64,000 bases of DNA from NCBI RefSeq assembly GCF_032854445.1, contig NC_088304.1, positions 10,551,704 to 10,615,703 of the forward strand, given 5' to 3'. Under the pieces are notes generated by a model, which saw only the letters and a program-made list of their open reading frames with translations, was not told the origin of the DNA and did not search any database. Within the stretch, counting starts at the first letter, position 1. The number at the start of each line of letters is the position of its first letter. The translations under genes were made by a program, and so were the position numbers. Source of the stretch: Liolophura sinensis. Taxonomy: Eukaryota > Mollusca > Polyplacophora > Chitonida > Chitonidae. Of the stretch, positions 24,801 through 36,999 are shown piece after piece.

Positions 24801-27800
24801 AGACTTATTGCTGAAATCTGCCGACGTAATTCGGAACATTATTCTGCTATAGCTTAATGAAAGTTACTACAAAATTATTCCTTTGAAAATATAACTTTAT
24901 GCTCAAAGATATCAGAGGAAAGCAATATTGAAATCCACCCGACCAGTCAACTCATTCAACTGTGTAGGCTGTTACTATCAGTTAAAGTTTGATGTCATGA
25001 AATCGCCACATGAATCTAATTTGCAAACATCTCCGGCCATACGTGTGAAGGTCTGTCAGCAACCTGCGGATGGTCGTGGGTTTCCCTCGGGCTCTGCCCG
25101 GTTTCCTCCCACCATAATGCTAGCCGCCGTCGTATAAGTGAAATACTCTTGAGTACGGCGTAAAACACCAATCAAATAAATAAATAAATAATTTGCAAAC
25201 ATGTCTGAATATTGTTTGGCTTCTGGATCCTGAATACTGAAAAGTCTTTTCTCCCCTTTTACCTCGTATGTTTGGACACTATGGTTAGCACATTTGAGAC
25301 TACTATTTTCATAAAGGCTTTTCAATCCTGCTACCAAGGTCTCTCCCTGTAAGGAACTATTAGTGTGACCTGTAATATATTTTATTCTCCATTATGGCAC
25401 AGGAACTGGTTGGCTCGCACTCCAGAACTGATGATTTCCGACCCAGACATGGTGAAAGAAATTTTCATCAAACAATTCCCCAACTTCGTCAACAGGACAG
25501 TTGTGGTGAGATTATCTTTTTCAGTTTAAAAAGTTTTTAACAAATTCATTTGTTATTATTGACAAGCAATACTGCCGCTTGATATCTTGTTTTGAAGAGA
25601 TAAGCTGTTTTAATTTTTCCTTATCGCTGTCAAAATAGAGTCAGCAACTTAGCATCTCATAAATAGAGAGCCAGCAGCTGACTATTTTTCCTTTTTCTCA
25701 GAGAGGGACGGTATCGCTGTCAAAAATAGAGAGTCAACAGCTTACTATATTGGAAGACGATCACTGGAAGTTTGTTCGTGCCACTTTGACTCCGGCTTTT
25801 AGCTCCGGTAGACTCCGAGAGGTAAGACTCTAATATACATCATTCGATTTTTGTCAGTATAACTTCGACTCCAATTTTTATCTGAGACAGATCAATCGGA
25901 CCACTTTGACTCCAAACTTTAGCGCCGACACACTCTGGGAGGTAAGACTGATAAATCACTACAAATTTTATCAGGACTCCGAGAGGTAAGACTGAAATAT
26001 CAATAGAAAATTTGTAGAGTGTACTTTGGCCTTAAGCTCAGGTAGACTCCGAGAGCTAAGACTCTGATATATCCATAGAATTTTGTCCAGCTCACTTTGA
26101 CTCCAACCTTTAGCTCCGACACACTCTGAGAGGTAAGACATAGTTTTTTCCGGGTCCTTTTGACTCTGACCTTTAACCCCGGCAGAGTGTGAATGTAAAA
26201 ACTTTGTTGTATAATTGGAATTTTTGTTCTGGCCACATTGACATTTTAGTTGGGACAGACAACGTTTAACACAAGCAACCAAAGAACTAAGAAAGATTAT
26301 AAAGAGAGACATTAGACAGATAAAATTTCATCATTATCTGAATCATGTATCATTCTGGTTGACAAGCTCTAAGTAACCACTCCGGCCGTATGTGGGAAGG
26401 TCTTGCAGCAACCTGCGGATGGTCGTGGGTTTCCCCTGGGCTCTGCCCGGTTTCCACCCACCATAATGCTGGCCGCCGTCGTATAAGTGAAATATTCTTG
26501 AGTACGGCGTAAAACACCAATCAAAAAAAAAAATCTAAGTAACCAAAATGTGTATCTCAGTTGCGCTTTGATTGCAGCTGTTCTCATATCCAGCGTGGCT
26601 CTGTAATTCAACACGATAGCCCCAAGCTCCGGGTTAAGCAAGACCATGAAGCAGTGCTCCAGAGATTGCGTACAATTTTTCCATATGGACTGGTTGGGGA
26701 ACTTTACTCATTGTCAGATTTAAGAAAATTAGAGTTAGCATAATTATGACGTACGTAATATAATTAGGCGTTTGACGACACATTCTTGACACGCAAATCT
26801 GTGTAGTAATGACTTATGAGGTAGAGAAGACATAAGGTATCTCTCTTTATATATGGCCTAATGCCTTTCAATAGCATCATCGAAGTTCGTTTTAATCTTG
26901 ACTGTTACTACCTGAACGAATTCTGCAACGTATACCATTATTTTGATAACACAGATTTCCTTTCATGGTCAACAGTATTTATCATTGTTATTCACAGATG
27001 GTCCCCATCCTCCAAGGGTGTTTGAATAACCTACAAGATGTCATCTTTGAGGGCTCCAAAGAAGGAAAGAGTGTAGAAATGAAAAAGTTTGTGGGTCTTT
27101 TATCGAACGTTTACATTTCTTGGATAACTTCGTGCGTGTAATCAGATTTACTGATTTATTTAACTGTTTTCACTGCCAAAGACTAGGATTGATTCCACAC
27201 CTCGCGTACCTCAGCGTTTGCTAGATATGCACTTTACCACTGAGCTGTGCACATTGCACGTTTTTCTCTCTTTTCATCTGACAATTGTACTAAAGCATGT
27301 CTCGAGATTTTAAACGATTTACCCTTTGCAGGATCTTCCAGAATTTTACTATGGATGCTATTGCTACCACAGCTTTTGGTATAGACACGAACCTTCAAAA
27401 GAACTCAGATGATCCCTTTGCCAAGCTGTTGGAAACCATGTTCCAAAAGAGAATATCCTTTCTCATGTTCCTCAATAGTAAGTATCGATAAATAAGAAAA
27501 TGGTCCGTTTTCCAGTACTCATGAACTTAATCGCATTCGAGTAAATGTTTTTGAGTACGTTGTTACAATTTTAAACGAATCAAATAAATAAGTAAACAGA
27601 TAAATATAGATTTCCACTGAATCAGACAACAGCAGATACGTGACTAATGGCAAGCCTCTGGTAATAAGTCACATCATTACACATTTCAAAGCAGGAGAGA
27701 TTTGTTAGCTGTCATTATCAGTTGTTTTGCTTGAAGAGAAACAGATTCGTTGAACAGCATGCTTTTTTTTCAAAATTGCCGGAACCTACTGCTCCTAAAA

Positions 27801-30800
27801 ATGCAGGAATTAGCGTTATGCGTACACTCGAGAATATTTCCGCTGATACGATGGTCGTCAACGGGCGGTGTCCGGAAATGAACCAGTCTCTTTCACACTG
27901 TATCGACCATATTGGTTGTACATTACTGGTGTTCAATGATTGCTGTCGATGGGTTATTATCATGAAAGGCTCCATTACAAGAACAATGAGAGGAGGGGTA
28001 TGAAGATTGATGCTCAAAGTAAAGATTTTCACCAACATATTCGCCCTCTTCACCACTGAGCCAAGTCAAGCTACCTCTTGTTTAAGACGTTTACTTTTTT
28101 TTACTTGTGTGAATGTGATTATCGATATTGGAATTTCCTTTTTCCGATGATTTCCGATGATTGGTGTTTTTCGGGGTATAGATATCTGATATTCAAGTAT
28201 ACCATTCAAACATAAATTAAATGGCAATAATACCACAGATAACAAGTACTGTGATGACAGTGTGAATGTTGGTATCAGGCTTAATCAGTGCTGAACCCTC
28301 TACAAAGCAAGCCTTACACATGTAGAACAAATCCTCAAAGAGTTAATTAATATCTCATGTACTTATATATGAACCAGGATGACGCGTGCTTGGGTTATTT
28401 CGGTCACACGGCTCACTCAACTCCATGCCGACGCAATATATACCGGAAACACAGTACAGGGTATAATAAAAAAAAACTTTTCAGCATAGAGCATAAAACC
28501 AGAGCAGCAGCGACAGTGTGAGAATTGGCAAATGGTCACATGTACCACCGTGTCGACTAGAGCAAATTATTCTCAAAACTTTGTTAAGCATGTTCTATTA
28601 CATTTTGTCCTCTATATATATCCTATGAGAGACAAAAATACAGAGGTTTAGAAAAATGTTTTAACATAAATTCGATTGACGAATTAGTCTGTAAAAGTTT
28701 TGCAAAAACTGATGAGATTTATTTTATGTATAGAAACTGGATTTTTTATGCTCTTTTTGCATTCAAAACGGACGAACAGAGTGTTTTTTTTTTTTGCAGC
28801 CAAGAGCTCAGTAAAGTGGCTCTGCCTGTTGGTCGGTCGATTGGATTGTTTCTAGGTAAATTTGTGACAGCATGCCGTTCACTTAACGAGATACCTGCAT
28901 GGGAATACGAAGACATCGACTTTTTGCAGGATGTCGCAGATATTGCGATTTTGCGCTTGTTTACTCTTGGTTTACTGTACACACCAATTCTGACTGTTAC
29001 ACGTCATGTTTACACTAACTTTTAGTGAACTGTTTTCAGAAGCCGTTTCTTTTTTCTTAATTATCAGTGATGTTTCCACCATTGACTTGGATCATGGAGT
29101 ATTTTGAGATTAGTGCCATGCCAAAAGAAACTCGAGATGCCATGGATGCCATTATCCAAAATATCAGAAGTAACATTTCAGAGCGGAAGGAGAAAAACAT
29201 TGTAAGTTTGCACTGATTTCCGTTTGTGTGTGCCTTTTGTTAGGTCCCTCTCATGACAAAGCTCCAAAGTTTATCTAACGTTCTTTATAAGCTTGTTTAT
29301 TTTGTTCGCTTATTATTTAGGTTAAAGTTGTTGACATCAACAAGAGAATACCAACATTTGTAATTCGACCCAATTCGGGTTTGAATTTGGACCTCGCGGT
29401 TATGACATGTATGAGGCAGCCGATCTGACTTCATATGTTGGACATGGAAATGTAAGCCGCCATATTTTTAAGGCGAAATTTTTATCGTCATTCTTGCTTT
29501 TCTCTGAACCAGAAAAAGCCGTTCAAAATCGCCACAAAAATGTTATGTGCATAAATATCACCAGTGTCTCAAAGTTATATACTTATCGGTACTTATAGTT
29601 ATTCAAATGTTTTTATTGATATGGAACATATGTATATATGGTTAATCAAATTTTGTAGTTTTTATGTACATAATTGTGTTTGTTAAAAATTTATGCGATC
29701 TATGCTTATATATGTATATGAAAACCTGCTTTTTCAAAAGTGTTCTTCAGTCTAAATCTCTTGTACCACCACATTCAGTGGTACAATCTGAAGTATTGAA
29801 ATAATAAAGTAATAAAAAATTACCCTTACAGAAGAGGCGTGACTTACTTCAGTTGATGATGGATGCTCAGATTGATGACCTTGATCCCTCCGCCATTGAC
29901 ACAAAAGTACTGGAGAACGACATCCAGAAACAAAGGAAAGGTACGACTCCGATCGCCAGGTCGTCATGTAGTTGTCACAACAAGAGCATTCACCAATAGC
30001 CAATTGGCCAATAGCCTGATAAAAAGATAGAAATTCACTTGACTCGATCTTAAACTTAAAGCAACATGTAAGGGAAGCTGTAAGCAGATTTTTCATAACT
30101 CTAGACCTAAAGGGGTTGCATTTAAAGGTAGTTTTAGTGTAAATTCAAGGCTTTGGTATCTTGCTCACTGACTTGAACATTTCTGGTGTGCAATAAACCA
30201 GTCGTAAGTTTTAAGCAATGGAATATTTTGATAAATATATATAAACATATTCCGGTCTGGTTCTATGAATTTAACATAACGATTATATTAGATTAACAGG
30301 ACATTATGTTGCTTATGACACAATATTGTGTTATAATAACAAAATACATTCTGGCATCACAGACTTTCTGTTCAAATTAACGGATTATTTTTTTGAGTGT
30401 ATGACAACAGAATGATATCCCAAAGCTAAACATTGTCGCCTCCACAGAGCCTTGGGGGCCATTTGTCTATTTCTTATCGTGGAAGTATTTGCGTTAAAGT
30501 AAAGCTACCGACGGAATATCATTAGTTTCACAATATTTGACACGAAAAACCCGCCAAAAACATAATTCAGAAGATCAGTCCAATCATATTTCATGTATAC
30601 CACCCATATAAAAATTAGCCACGCCGTCACGTTGAAAAGGGATGTCCCTCTATTGTGGTCACGTGATTCCTCGTAATGTGCGTACTGGTATCTACAGTCT
30701 GTTTCTTTCAGAGAGTCGCCTACATTCTGCTGTCGTGCTACCAATCTTGCCTTTAGTCAGTGTCACGTAACAAACCATGCTCTACACATTGATACGTTGG

Positions 30801-33800
30801 ACGTCCATGTTATTACAAAGAAAAAGCAGAAGACTTTTTCTAATTCATAATGTTAAAGTCCATAGGCTTAGCTTCGACACCATGAACGCATTGCCTCGGG
30901 TGACGTCATAATTATTCAAAAACAAGTTACATGCTGTGGAGAGTAATTTGTTTTACAATAGCTGCACCAACAAGCTGTTTGAATAAACTTCATGCAATAA
31001 CACAGCCTACAGTATTGTCTCTACGGATAACTAGATAGATTGAATTTCCTAATACCCATATCTGAAACTATACTGCCGTAAGATCATATGCTACAAGAGA
31101 TAAAGTCAAATTCATTTATTAAGGTTATATAATATTAAAACGTGGGAAAGATTTCAAATATGGCTATCTCAGAAACAGGGTTTACAGTAAAAGTCGACAG
31201 CAGTTCAGGTCACTGGTGTCACCCTCCCTCAATTCATGTTGTACTCCACCCAATACCCACCATTGTACTGGTTTATAAAATAATTATGAGGTCACTCAGG
31301 GAAGCTGGTTCTTGCCATCGAAAGCGAGCTTATGTCGTGTAATTAAGTTTTCCCAGTCTTTTTTGCTCAGGCTTGACCGAAACTGAAATAATGGCTCAAT
31401 CCGTTGTGTTTCTGCTGGCTGGATACGCAACTACGGCTGGAACCTTGGGCATGCTAGCCCACTCGTTGGCGGTAAATCCCGACTGCCAAGAAAAGCTAAT
31501 TGAGGAGATTGACAGAGAATTGAAAAACGTAGGTATTGTTTTTTTTATAATGGAGACTGAGTAAAGCTTCGAAAAAAATAATTAATCATTAATATTAAGA
31601 AACAGCAGTCGTATTTCTACCGCTCAAATTTAGTTTTTACCAACACTGAAAACAAATTACATGCAAATATACAATATATTTCAGACGAGTTGTGACGTCA
31701 TGTAATGTGACACACTCTCTCTTGTTTTGGAATCATAATTGTGTATTACTTTGGTACTCTTTTGCGGTTAGCTTTGACTAAGTCTTAGAGCAAATCAACA
31801 GTGTTGCCTTGCACTCAGTTCCCGAGTGAGTGAGTGCTTGGGGTTTAACGTCGTACTCAACAAATTTTCAGCCATATGACGACGAAGAAATCCTTAGGGT
31901 GCATGTACGTGTAATGTGCCGCCTTGTTGCAGGACGGATTTCCACCGCTCTTTTATTTAGTGCTGCTTCACTGAGACGACTTACCGAAGGCAATTAAGCC
32001 GCCCCGCCAGAGCCATTATACTGATACAGGTCAACTAGTCGATGCAGTATCCCCTTCATGCTGAAGGCCAAGCGAGGAAGTTACAACTTCCTCTTTTAAG
32101 GTCTTAGGTGTGACTCGATCAAGGATTGATCCTGGATCTACCGGTCCCGAAGCGGACGTGTTCAGATAGGATATGAATCATTTGAGCGACAGACCGACAT
32201 ACAAACAAACATCGATAAATAACAGACAGACAGAGTGACACGGGTACTATTACAGAATAATTCGTCAATCGAATTCAGCTCCCGATTTCCGCTATGTTCA
32301 GATAGGATATGAATCATTTGAGAGATAGATCGACCTACAGACAAACATCGATAAATAACAGGTAGATAGAGTGACACGGGGGACGGACTCCCGCGGACAA
32401 AACCCGCAGCGGACATAATCCCCTGAATCAATTACAGAATGCTCGACCTCCATTACAGGCTTATGTGGTAAATAGAATGCTCGACCTCCATTCAAGGCTT
32501 ATCTGGTAAATAGAATACTCGACCTCCATTACAGGCTTATCTGGTAAATAGAATACTCGACCTCCATTCCAGGCTTATCTGGTAAATAGAATACTCGACC
32601 TCCATTACAGGCTTATCTGGTAAATAGAATGCTCGACCTCCATTCAAGGCTTATCTGGTAAATAGAATGCTCGACCTCCATTCCAGGCTTATCTGGTAAA
32701 CAGAATGCTCGACTTCCATTCCAGGCTTATCTGGTAAATAGAATACTCGACCTCCATTCCAGGCTTATCTGGTAAATAGAATACTCGACCTCCATTCCAG
32801 GCTTATCTGGTAAACAGAATACTCGACCGCCATTCCAGGCTTATCTGGTAAACAGAATGCTCGACCTCCATTCCAGGCTTATCTGGTAAACAAAATGCTC
32901 GACCTCCATTCCACGCTTATCTAGTAAACAGAATGCTCGACCTCCATTCCACGCTTATCTGGTAAACAGAATGCTCGACCTCCATTCCACGCTTATCTGA
33001 AAACTAAAGAAGTCTACAGGAGTGGTAAACAACTGCTGTATTGCTGCTTGTGTTAGAACTTTACTTCCTATTGTAAGAACAATATCTTGTATATATGTCA
33101 ATTGTTCCTATCTCGGAAATATAATAAACATGTTATAGCCTAAAACCTGTAAAGAAAATGGTTGATTTCAAATACTTGTAGCAGTGATGGTTTTAACCTC
33201 AGAAAACAAAAGAAACAAAACTTGGCTGTTTTTTTTTCCAGAGGAGTGTAGGTGTTCAGAAACATGTAGCCAACATTCATTTTTCCCGATTTCGGGGAAT
33301 AATATATAAATTTTAATTTACAGTTAATTCCCGATTTAACGTTAAGATCACTGATGTTTTTATTTATCATATATCCACGAAGGGCATATAAAATAGAGAA
33401 AAAAAATACACAATGACCTGTAAAAATAAATTATTATTTTTTATTCTTTTTAAGATCATTCCAAAATAATATTTTTCTTGTGAACTGTAATATGACTTCG
33501 TTTAAATTTCTAAATAATCAAAATTTTTAAATAAATCGGCTATGGTGAACACATCAAATTGCATAAAATGCCTGTAAACTGACTCAAAATGCATACCTTA
33601 AGGCCGCTGCGATGTGATACTGTGAATCGTAGTAAGCTATAACCTGTATGACATACTGATATATATTGTTTTGAAAACGTACGTGTACAACGATTATGAG
33701 AGGAAAAATGTTGAACCCGAGTGACAGACTGGGATACGCTTTGATGACAAAAAAAACTCTCATAGTAAGACGGCAAATCGACCCGAGTGCAAGAGACTGT

Positions 33801-35905
33801 GCACCTCAAGAAGCGAAACTGACTGTAGATCTATTTCTGGAAACAAAGTCACTCTATAGGAATTCCCGTCAACAGATATTTAGCATCATGTTTGTTAGAC
33901 CGTCGGATATTGTTGCCTAATTTTTTTTTGTCCGCGGGGCTTTTGTCCGCCGGGGTTTTTGTCCGCGGGGCTTTTGTCCGCCGGGGTTTTTGTCCGCGGG
34001 GCTTTTGTCCGCCGGGGTTTTTGTCCGCGGGGCTTTTATCACTGGGGCTTTTGTCCTGGATTCGAGTGACACTGATCTGCTTATCGCGGCTTACACCGTT
34101 GGGTTTGTATGATTTCAGGAAAACCCTACGTATGAGAATGTAATGAACCTGCAGTACCTGGACATGTGCCTGTCAGAAGTACTGAGGATATATCCTCCAG
34201 CTCAGAGGTGAGGAAAACAATTTTCTCAAAATTAACATTTGTTCAGTGATTAATCTCCTTTGATTTATTTGTTCATTTATTTCCATTTCGCTACATTACT
34301 TCACTCCGATTTTCTCCACCTTGCTGCCTGGCTCAGAGCTCAGCACTGAGAGCTTAATGCAAGTAGACATGACTGGTTGGCCCGGTGGCAGTGGTCCCCG
34401 GGGGCTGGGTGATGTGTCATGTTTCATAGGTTTTTCTATTACATGAATATTTCTTTCTTTTTTAAGTCTGGTTTTTATTGACTTGGACGACGTCATAATT
34501 ATCCAAAAACAAGGTTCATGCATTCGTCCATTCAAAGCGTAATCATTTTCTTTGTTGTGGCTCGACTGTTTCCCAGGTTGACTCGCACACANNNNNNNNN
34601 NNNNNNNNNNNNNNNNNNNNNNNNNNNNNNNNNNNNNNNNNNNNNNNNNNNNNNNNNNNNNNNNNNNNNNNNNNNNNNNNNNNNNNNNNNNNNNNNNNNN
34701 NNNNNNNNNNNNNNNNNNNNNNNNNNNNNNNNNNNNNNNNNNNNNNNNNNNNNNNNNNNNNNNNNNNNNNNNNNNNNNNNNNNNNNNNNNNCCAGGTTGA
34801 CTCGGCACACAAAAGAGGACATCGTTATCAAAGGCCACCTCATTCCCAAGAACACAATCGCCAATTTTCCCATCTCGCATTTCCACACGAACCCTGAATG
34901 GTGGCCGGAACCAGAGAAGTTCAAACCGGAAAGGTAACCAGCGACCCCGAGAATAGGGAAACATGGCTTGTCTCTGAATGTATGTATCCGTAAAACAGGA
35001 TTACTCAAAGCTGACTTTTTCATTTCTGCGTTGTCTTTTATATCCCAAAGATAATAATACATGGATATGTACAGGGAAAAACTGTGTGTTTCAGATCGTC
35101 ATAGTCGCGTGTACTATTGTGTGTTTACAGTGAAAACAACTCCATGCTGGAATTTTCTTGATTCTTCCGGATTGCCTTCCCTCTGGGTTGTGGAAAATGG
35201 CGCCATGCCTCATCTTTTTGCGCCCTCTTGATCAGAATCTGTCAATTGTATTCTTCCTTTCTGTCTCAGATTCACCCCCGAGGAGAAGGCTAACAGACAC
35301 CCGTACGTCTACCTGCCGTTCGGCGCCGGCCCCAGAAATTGTGTTGGCATGAGACTAGCGCAGCTCGAAACGAAGATGGCGATCGTTGCGATTCTACAGA
35401 AGTTCCGTTTTGTCAGGAGCGTGGATACTGAGGTAAGTCACCTGATCTCAGCTTAGAGAGTATTTATTTATTTATTCGATTGGTGTTTTACGCCGTTATC
35501 AAAAACATTTCACTTATATGACAACGGCCAGCATTATGATGGGAGGAAACCGGACAGAGCCCGGGGGAAACCCACGACTATCCGCAGGTTGCTGAAGGAC
35601 CTTCCCACGCACGGCCGGAGAGGAAGCCAGCATGCGCTGGACTTGAACTCACAGCGACTGCATTGGTGAGAGACCATAACCATAACATAAGTAAAGAGAT
35701 TCTCTAATTAAAAAATAATCTTCACACTTGCATTAGGGCAACATCTTTGATTTCACTCATCCATATGAACACTCTGTATGATCCAATACATCTACAACTT
35801 GTGGATTATTTACCGTTGCAGGTTCCACTCAAACTGGCTCTGACAGGCCTTAGTGAAACTGTCAACGGAATTTGGCTGAAGATGGAATCAAGAAGAGATA
35901 ACTGA
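21859..35905 (+). CDS. Cytochrome P450, CYP3-clan type (copy 1)
   Basis: Fourteen exons: 21859-21935, 23545-23638, 24104-24156, 25403-25505, 25702-25821, 26998-27086, 27332-27477, 29068-29201, 29832-29940, 31371-31528, 34119-34207, 34796-34933, 35270-35432, 35822-35905. They sum to 1557 nt (518 aa), every junction in phase. An N-terminal hydrophobic anchor (residues 9-25) implies an ER membrane enzyme. Motifs: PGPKPLPFIGN; C-helix WKFVR (W131, R135); I-helix AGYATT (325-330); ExxR as EVLR (381-384); FKPER; haem loop [12 protein letters not shown] with ligand C461; and a CYP3A-like end (VPLKLAL...). Length fits CYP3/CYP5. The odd point is A328, where Glu or Asp is usual, so classical oxygen activation is in doubt. 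The exon 6 donor (GTTTGT) is weak. Exon 12 abuts a 200-N gap. A poly(A) signal AATAAA lies at about 35988. The substrate is unknown. Confidence 0.93.
22915..23145 (-). mobile_element. SINE-like element, third type
   Basis: 'tcgggagaccagggatcaaac' resembles a tRNA B-box region in reverse. It is followed by 'tggtgtcttcggcaagatac' and 'tcgtcgtcgtatatctga', then an A-run. It is in intron 1 of P450 copy 1. Assignment is tentative. Confidence 0.45.
23285..23500 (+). mobile_element. tRNA-SINE family 1
   Basis: Part of the head (gtcgctgtgagttcaagtcc), complete core and tail with 'gagtacgccgtaaaacacc'. It is in P450 copy 1 intron 1, about 45 bases before exon 2. Confidence 0.85.
23735..23945 (-). repeat. 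Dispersed repeat A
   Basis: Contains 'gaggtaaactgacaagaggc', 'gtatttcaccggttacatg' and 'tactctctatgctgtacgtc'. Confidence 0.7.
24560..24680 (-). repeat. Dispersed repeat A, fragment
   Basis: Contains 'taatttgctactatttaagc' and 'aggtaaactgacaagaggcc', then 'atttcaccggttgc'. Confidence 0.65.
25035..25190 (+). mobile_element. tRNA-SINE family 1, 5'-truncated
   Basis: Starts in the core ('cggccatacgtgtgaaggtc') and has a well conserved tail and (AAATA)n. It lies in P450 copy 1 intron 3, about 210 bases before exon 4. Confidence 0.85.
25822..26200 (+). repeat. Exon-5-derived tandem array in P450 copy 1
   Basis: Several decayed tandem copies (about five) of the last ~45 bases of exon 5 plus the first intron bases: 'cactttgactccaa...ttagc' and '(a)ctccgagaggtaagac'. 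Each retains part of the exon end (CTCCGAGAG) and often a splice-donor-like GGTAAGAC, at about 25938, 25986 and 26132. It starts at the true exon 5 donor. Confidence 0.85.
26378..26533 (+). mobile_element. tRNA-SINE family 1, 5'-truncated
   Basis: Core from 'ccggccgtatgtgggaag' to tail 'gagtacggcgtaaaacacc', ending in an A-rich tail. It is in P450 copy 1 intron 5. Confidence 0.85.
26538..26830 (+). repeat. Dispersed repeat B, middle part
   Basis: 'tgtatctcagttgcgctttg', 'gattgcagctgttc' and 'ggcgtttgacgac' match the middle of the 19.9-kb copy. It sits directly after a SINE tail. Confidence 0.7.
28465..28560 (+). repeat. Dispersed repeat A, fragment
   Basis: 'cagcatagagcataaaaccag' and 'gtgagaattggcaaatggtc' in P450 copy 1 intron 7. 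Confidence 0.6.
31815..32160 (-). mobile_element. SINE-like element, fourth type (about 340 bp)
   Basis: Starts 'gagtgagtgagtgcttgggg', then 'tttaacgtcgtactcaacaa'. It has a long GC-richer body ('caggacggatttccaccgct', 'cttccgaag'-type ends) and ends in a tRNA-like segment 'gattgatcctggatctaccg' (B-box-like in reverse). It is in P450 copy 1 intron 10. Confidence 0.65.
32160..32386. repeat. Two direct copies, about 135 bp apart
   Basis: 'gttcagataggatatgaatc', 'aaacatcgataaataacag' and 'agagtgacacggg' occur at 32160-32250 and again at 32294-32383. Confidence 0.8.
32415..32998. repeat. 38-bp minisatellite in P450 copy 1 intron 10
   Basis: About 15 copies of a 38-base unit with 'gctcgacctccattccagg' and 'cttatctggtaaatag'. 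The variants attacagg, attcaagg, attccagg and attccacg are arranged in blocks, showing local amplification. Confidence 0.95.
33930..34060. repeat. 31-bp GC-rich tandem repeat
   Basis: Four copies of a 31-base unit made of 'gtccgcggggctttt' and 'gtccgccggggttttt' (starts 33930, 33961, 33992, 34023). It ends about 60 bases before exon 11 of P450 copy 1. Confidence 0.92.
34592..34791. other. Assembly gap of 200 N
   Basis: Exactly 200 N. The 20 bases before it repeat the acceptor and start of exon 12 found just after it, with one base fewer (actcgcacaca against actcggcacaca). This suggests overlapping contig ends rather than truly missing DNA. Confidence 0.97.
35462..35680 (-). mobile_element. 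tRNA-SINE family 1, reverse
   Basis: Complete tail and core, and a head up to 'tgaactcacagcgactgcat'. It lies in the last intron of P450 copy 1, starting about 30 bases after exon 13. Confidence 0.85.
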
Positions 35906-36059
35906 GAGAAGCACTCTGTCTACAGTATAATCAATCATGCTTGCTCTATGGGATAGGCTGAGGAGATGGTGTCATGGTTTTAAGGGAAATAAAGAAAGTT
36001 ATGACAAAAAGTTTGGGGAAAAATTCATTTTTGAATCTATGTATCTATGCATTTGTATC

Positions 36060-36990
36060 CCTATAAAGTATACGTATGAACGTTCTAGGTCAACAGTCGC
36101 ATAGCGAATTTCCAAAGTAGGAAATTAAGACCGAAGGGTGTAAGGAAGAGAAGTCAACAATTTCCAAAGATGTTGGAAATGCACATTGTATGTTCTAGGC
36201 TAATAAGTGAAATCAGTATTTAAATCGTGTACATTGCTGGTATAGAAGTTATAAATATATAATGAAATATGCATCTCAGTTGTAAATGAGTATGGAAGTC
36301 CCAGATGAATAATCGCAAGGTCAATTCCCAAATCGACGTACAACGCAAACTACTGAAGAAATAAAAAAGTATATGAAGTACGAAATGCACATTGTATGTT
36401 CTAGGCTAATAAGTGAAATCAGTATTTAAATCGTGTACATTGCTGGTATAGAAGTTATAAATATATAATGAAATATGCATCTCAGTTGTAAATGAGTATG
36501 GAAGTCCCAGATGAATAATCGCAAGGTCAATTCCCAAATCGACGTACAACGCAAACTACTGAAGAAATAAGAAAGTATATGAAGTACGAAAATAAGACGG
36601 AATCATGTAAATCTGATTTTAATGATTTGGGGAAAGCGTAAGATATGTTCTAGACGAATGAGTGAACTTAGTATTCAAATTGTGTTCCATGTTTGCATAT
36701 AAATCGATAGAAAATATTAATAAAATGAATAAGATATGTATCTCAGTTGAGCTTTGATTGCAACTGTTCAGATATCCAATGTGGTGTTGTGATACAACTC
36801 GATGAACAAACAGCCCTAGACCCCGGTTAAGTGGAGTTAAGGCGTTTGATGGAATAAACTTGACACACTAGTTTTTGCACTAATAATTTGTGAGGTTGAT
36901 TGAAATTGTCACATAACACACAGGATCTAACAAATGCTATAAGGCGAGATAGGTCCAGATGAGATGTGCCATTGGAGAGTATGCTTTCCT
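36060..36990 (+). repeat. Dispersed repeat B with internal 206-bp duplication
   Basis: B copy just downstream of P450 copy 1. A 206-base segment is duplicated in tandem almost without change (36181 and 36387 are equivalent points). The right end matches the 19.9-kb copy ('aaggcgtttgatggaataa', 'aacacacaggatctaac'). Confidence 0.8.
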
Positions 36991-36999
36991 TTAAATCCA

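Noticed and set aside
28726-29025. 99-codon frame in intron 7 of P450 copy 1 with TTTTTGCAG before and GTAAAT inside
   Set aside because: It is exon-like by chance at best. It fits no P450 segment, is not needed for phase between exons 7 and 8, and has no counterpart in copy 2.
32415-32998. CRISPR-like regular array
   Set aside because: Units are contiguous with no unique spacers, and the context is an animal intron; it is a minisatellite.
34296-35062. Open frames spanning the N gap
   Set aside because: They exist only because N is translated as X; the true reading there is exon 12 on the plus strand.
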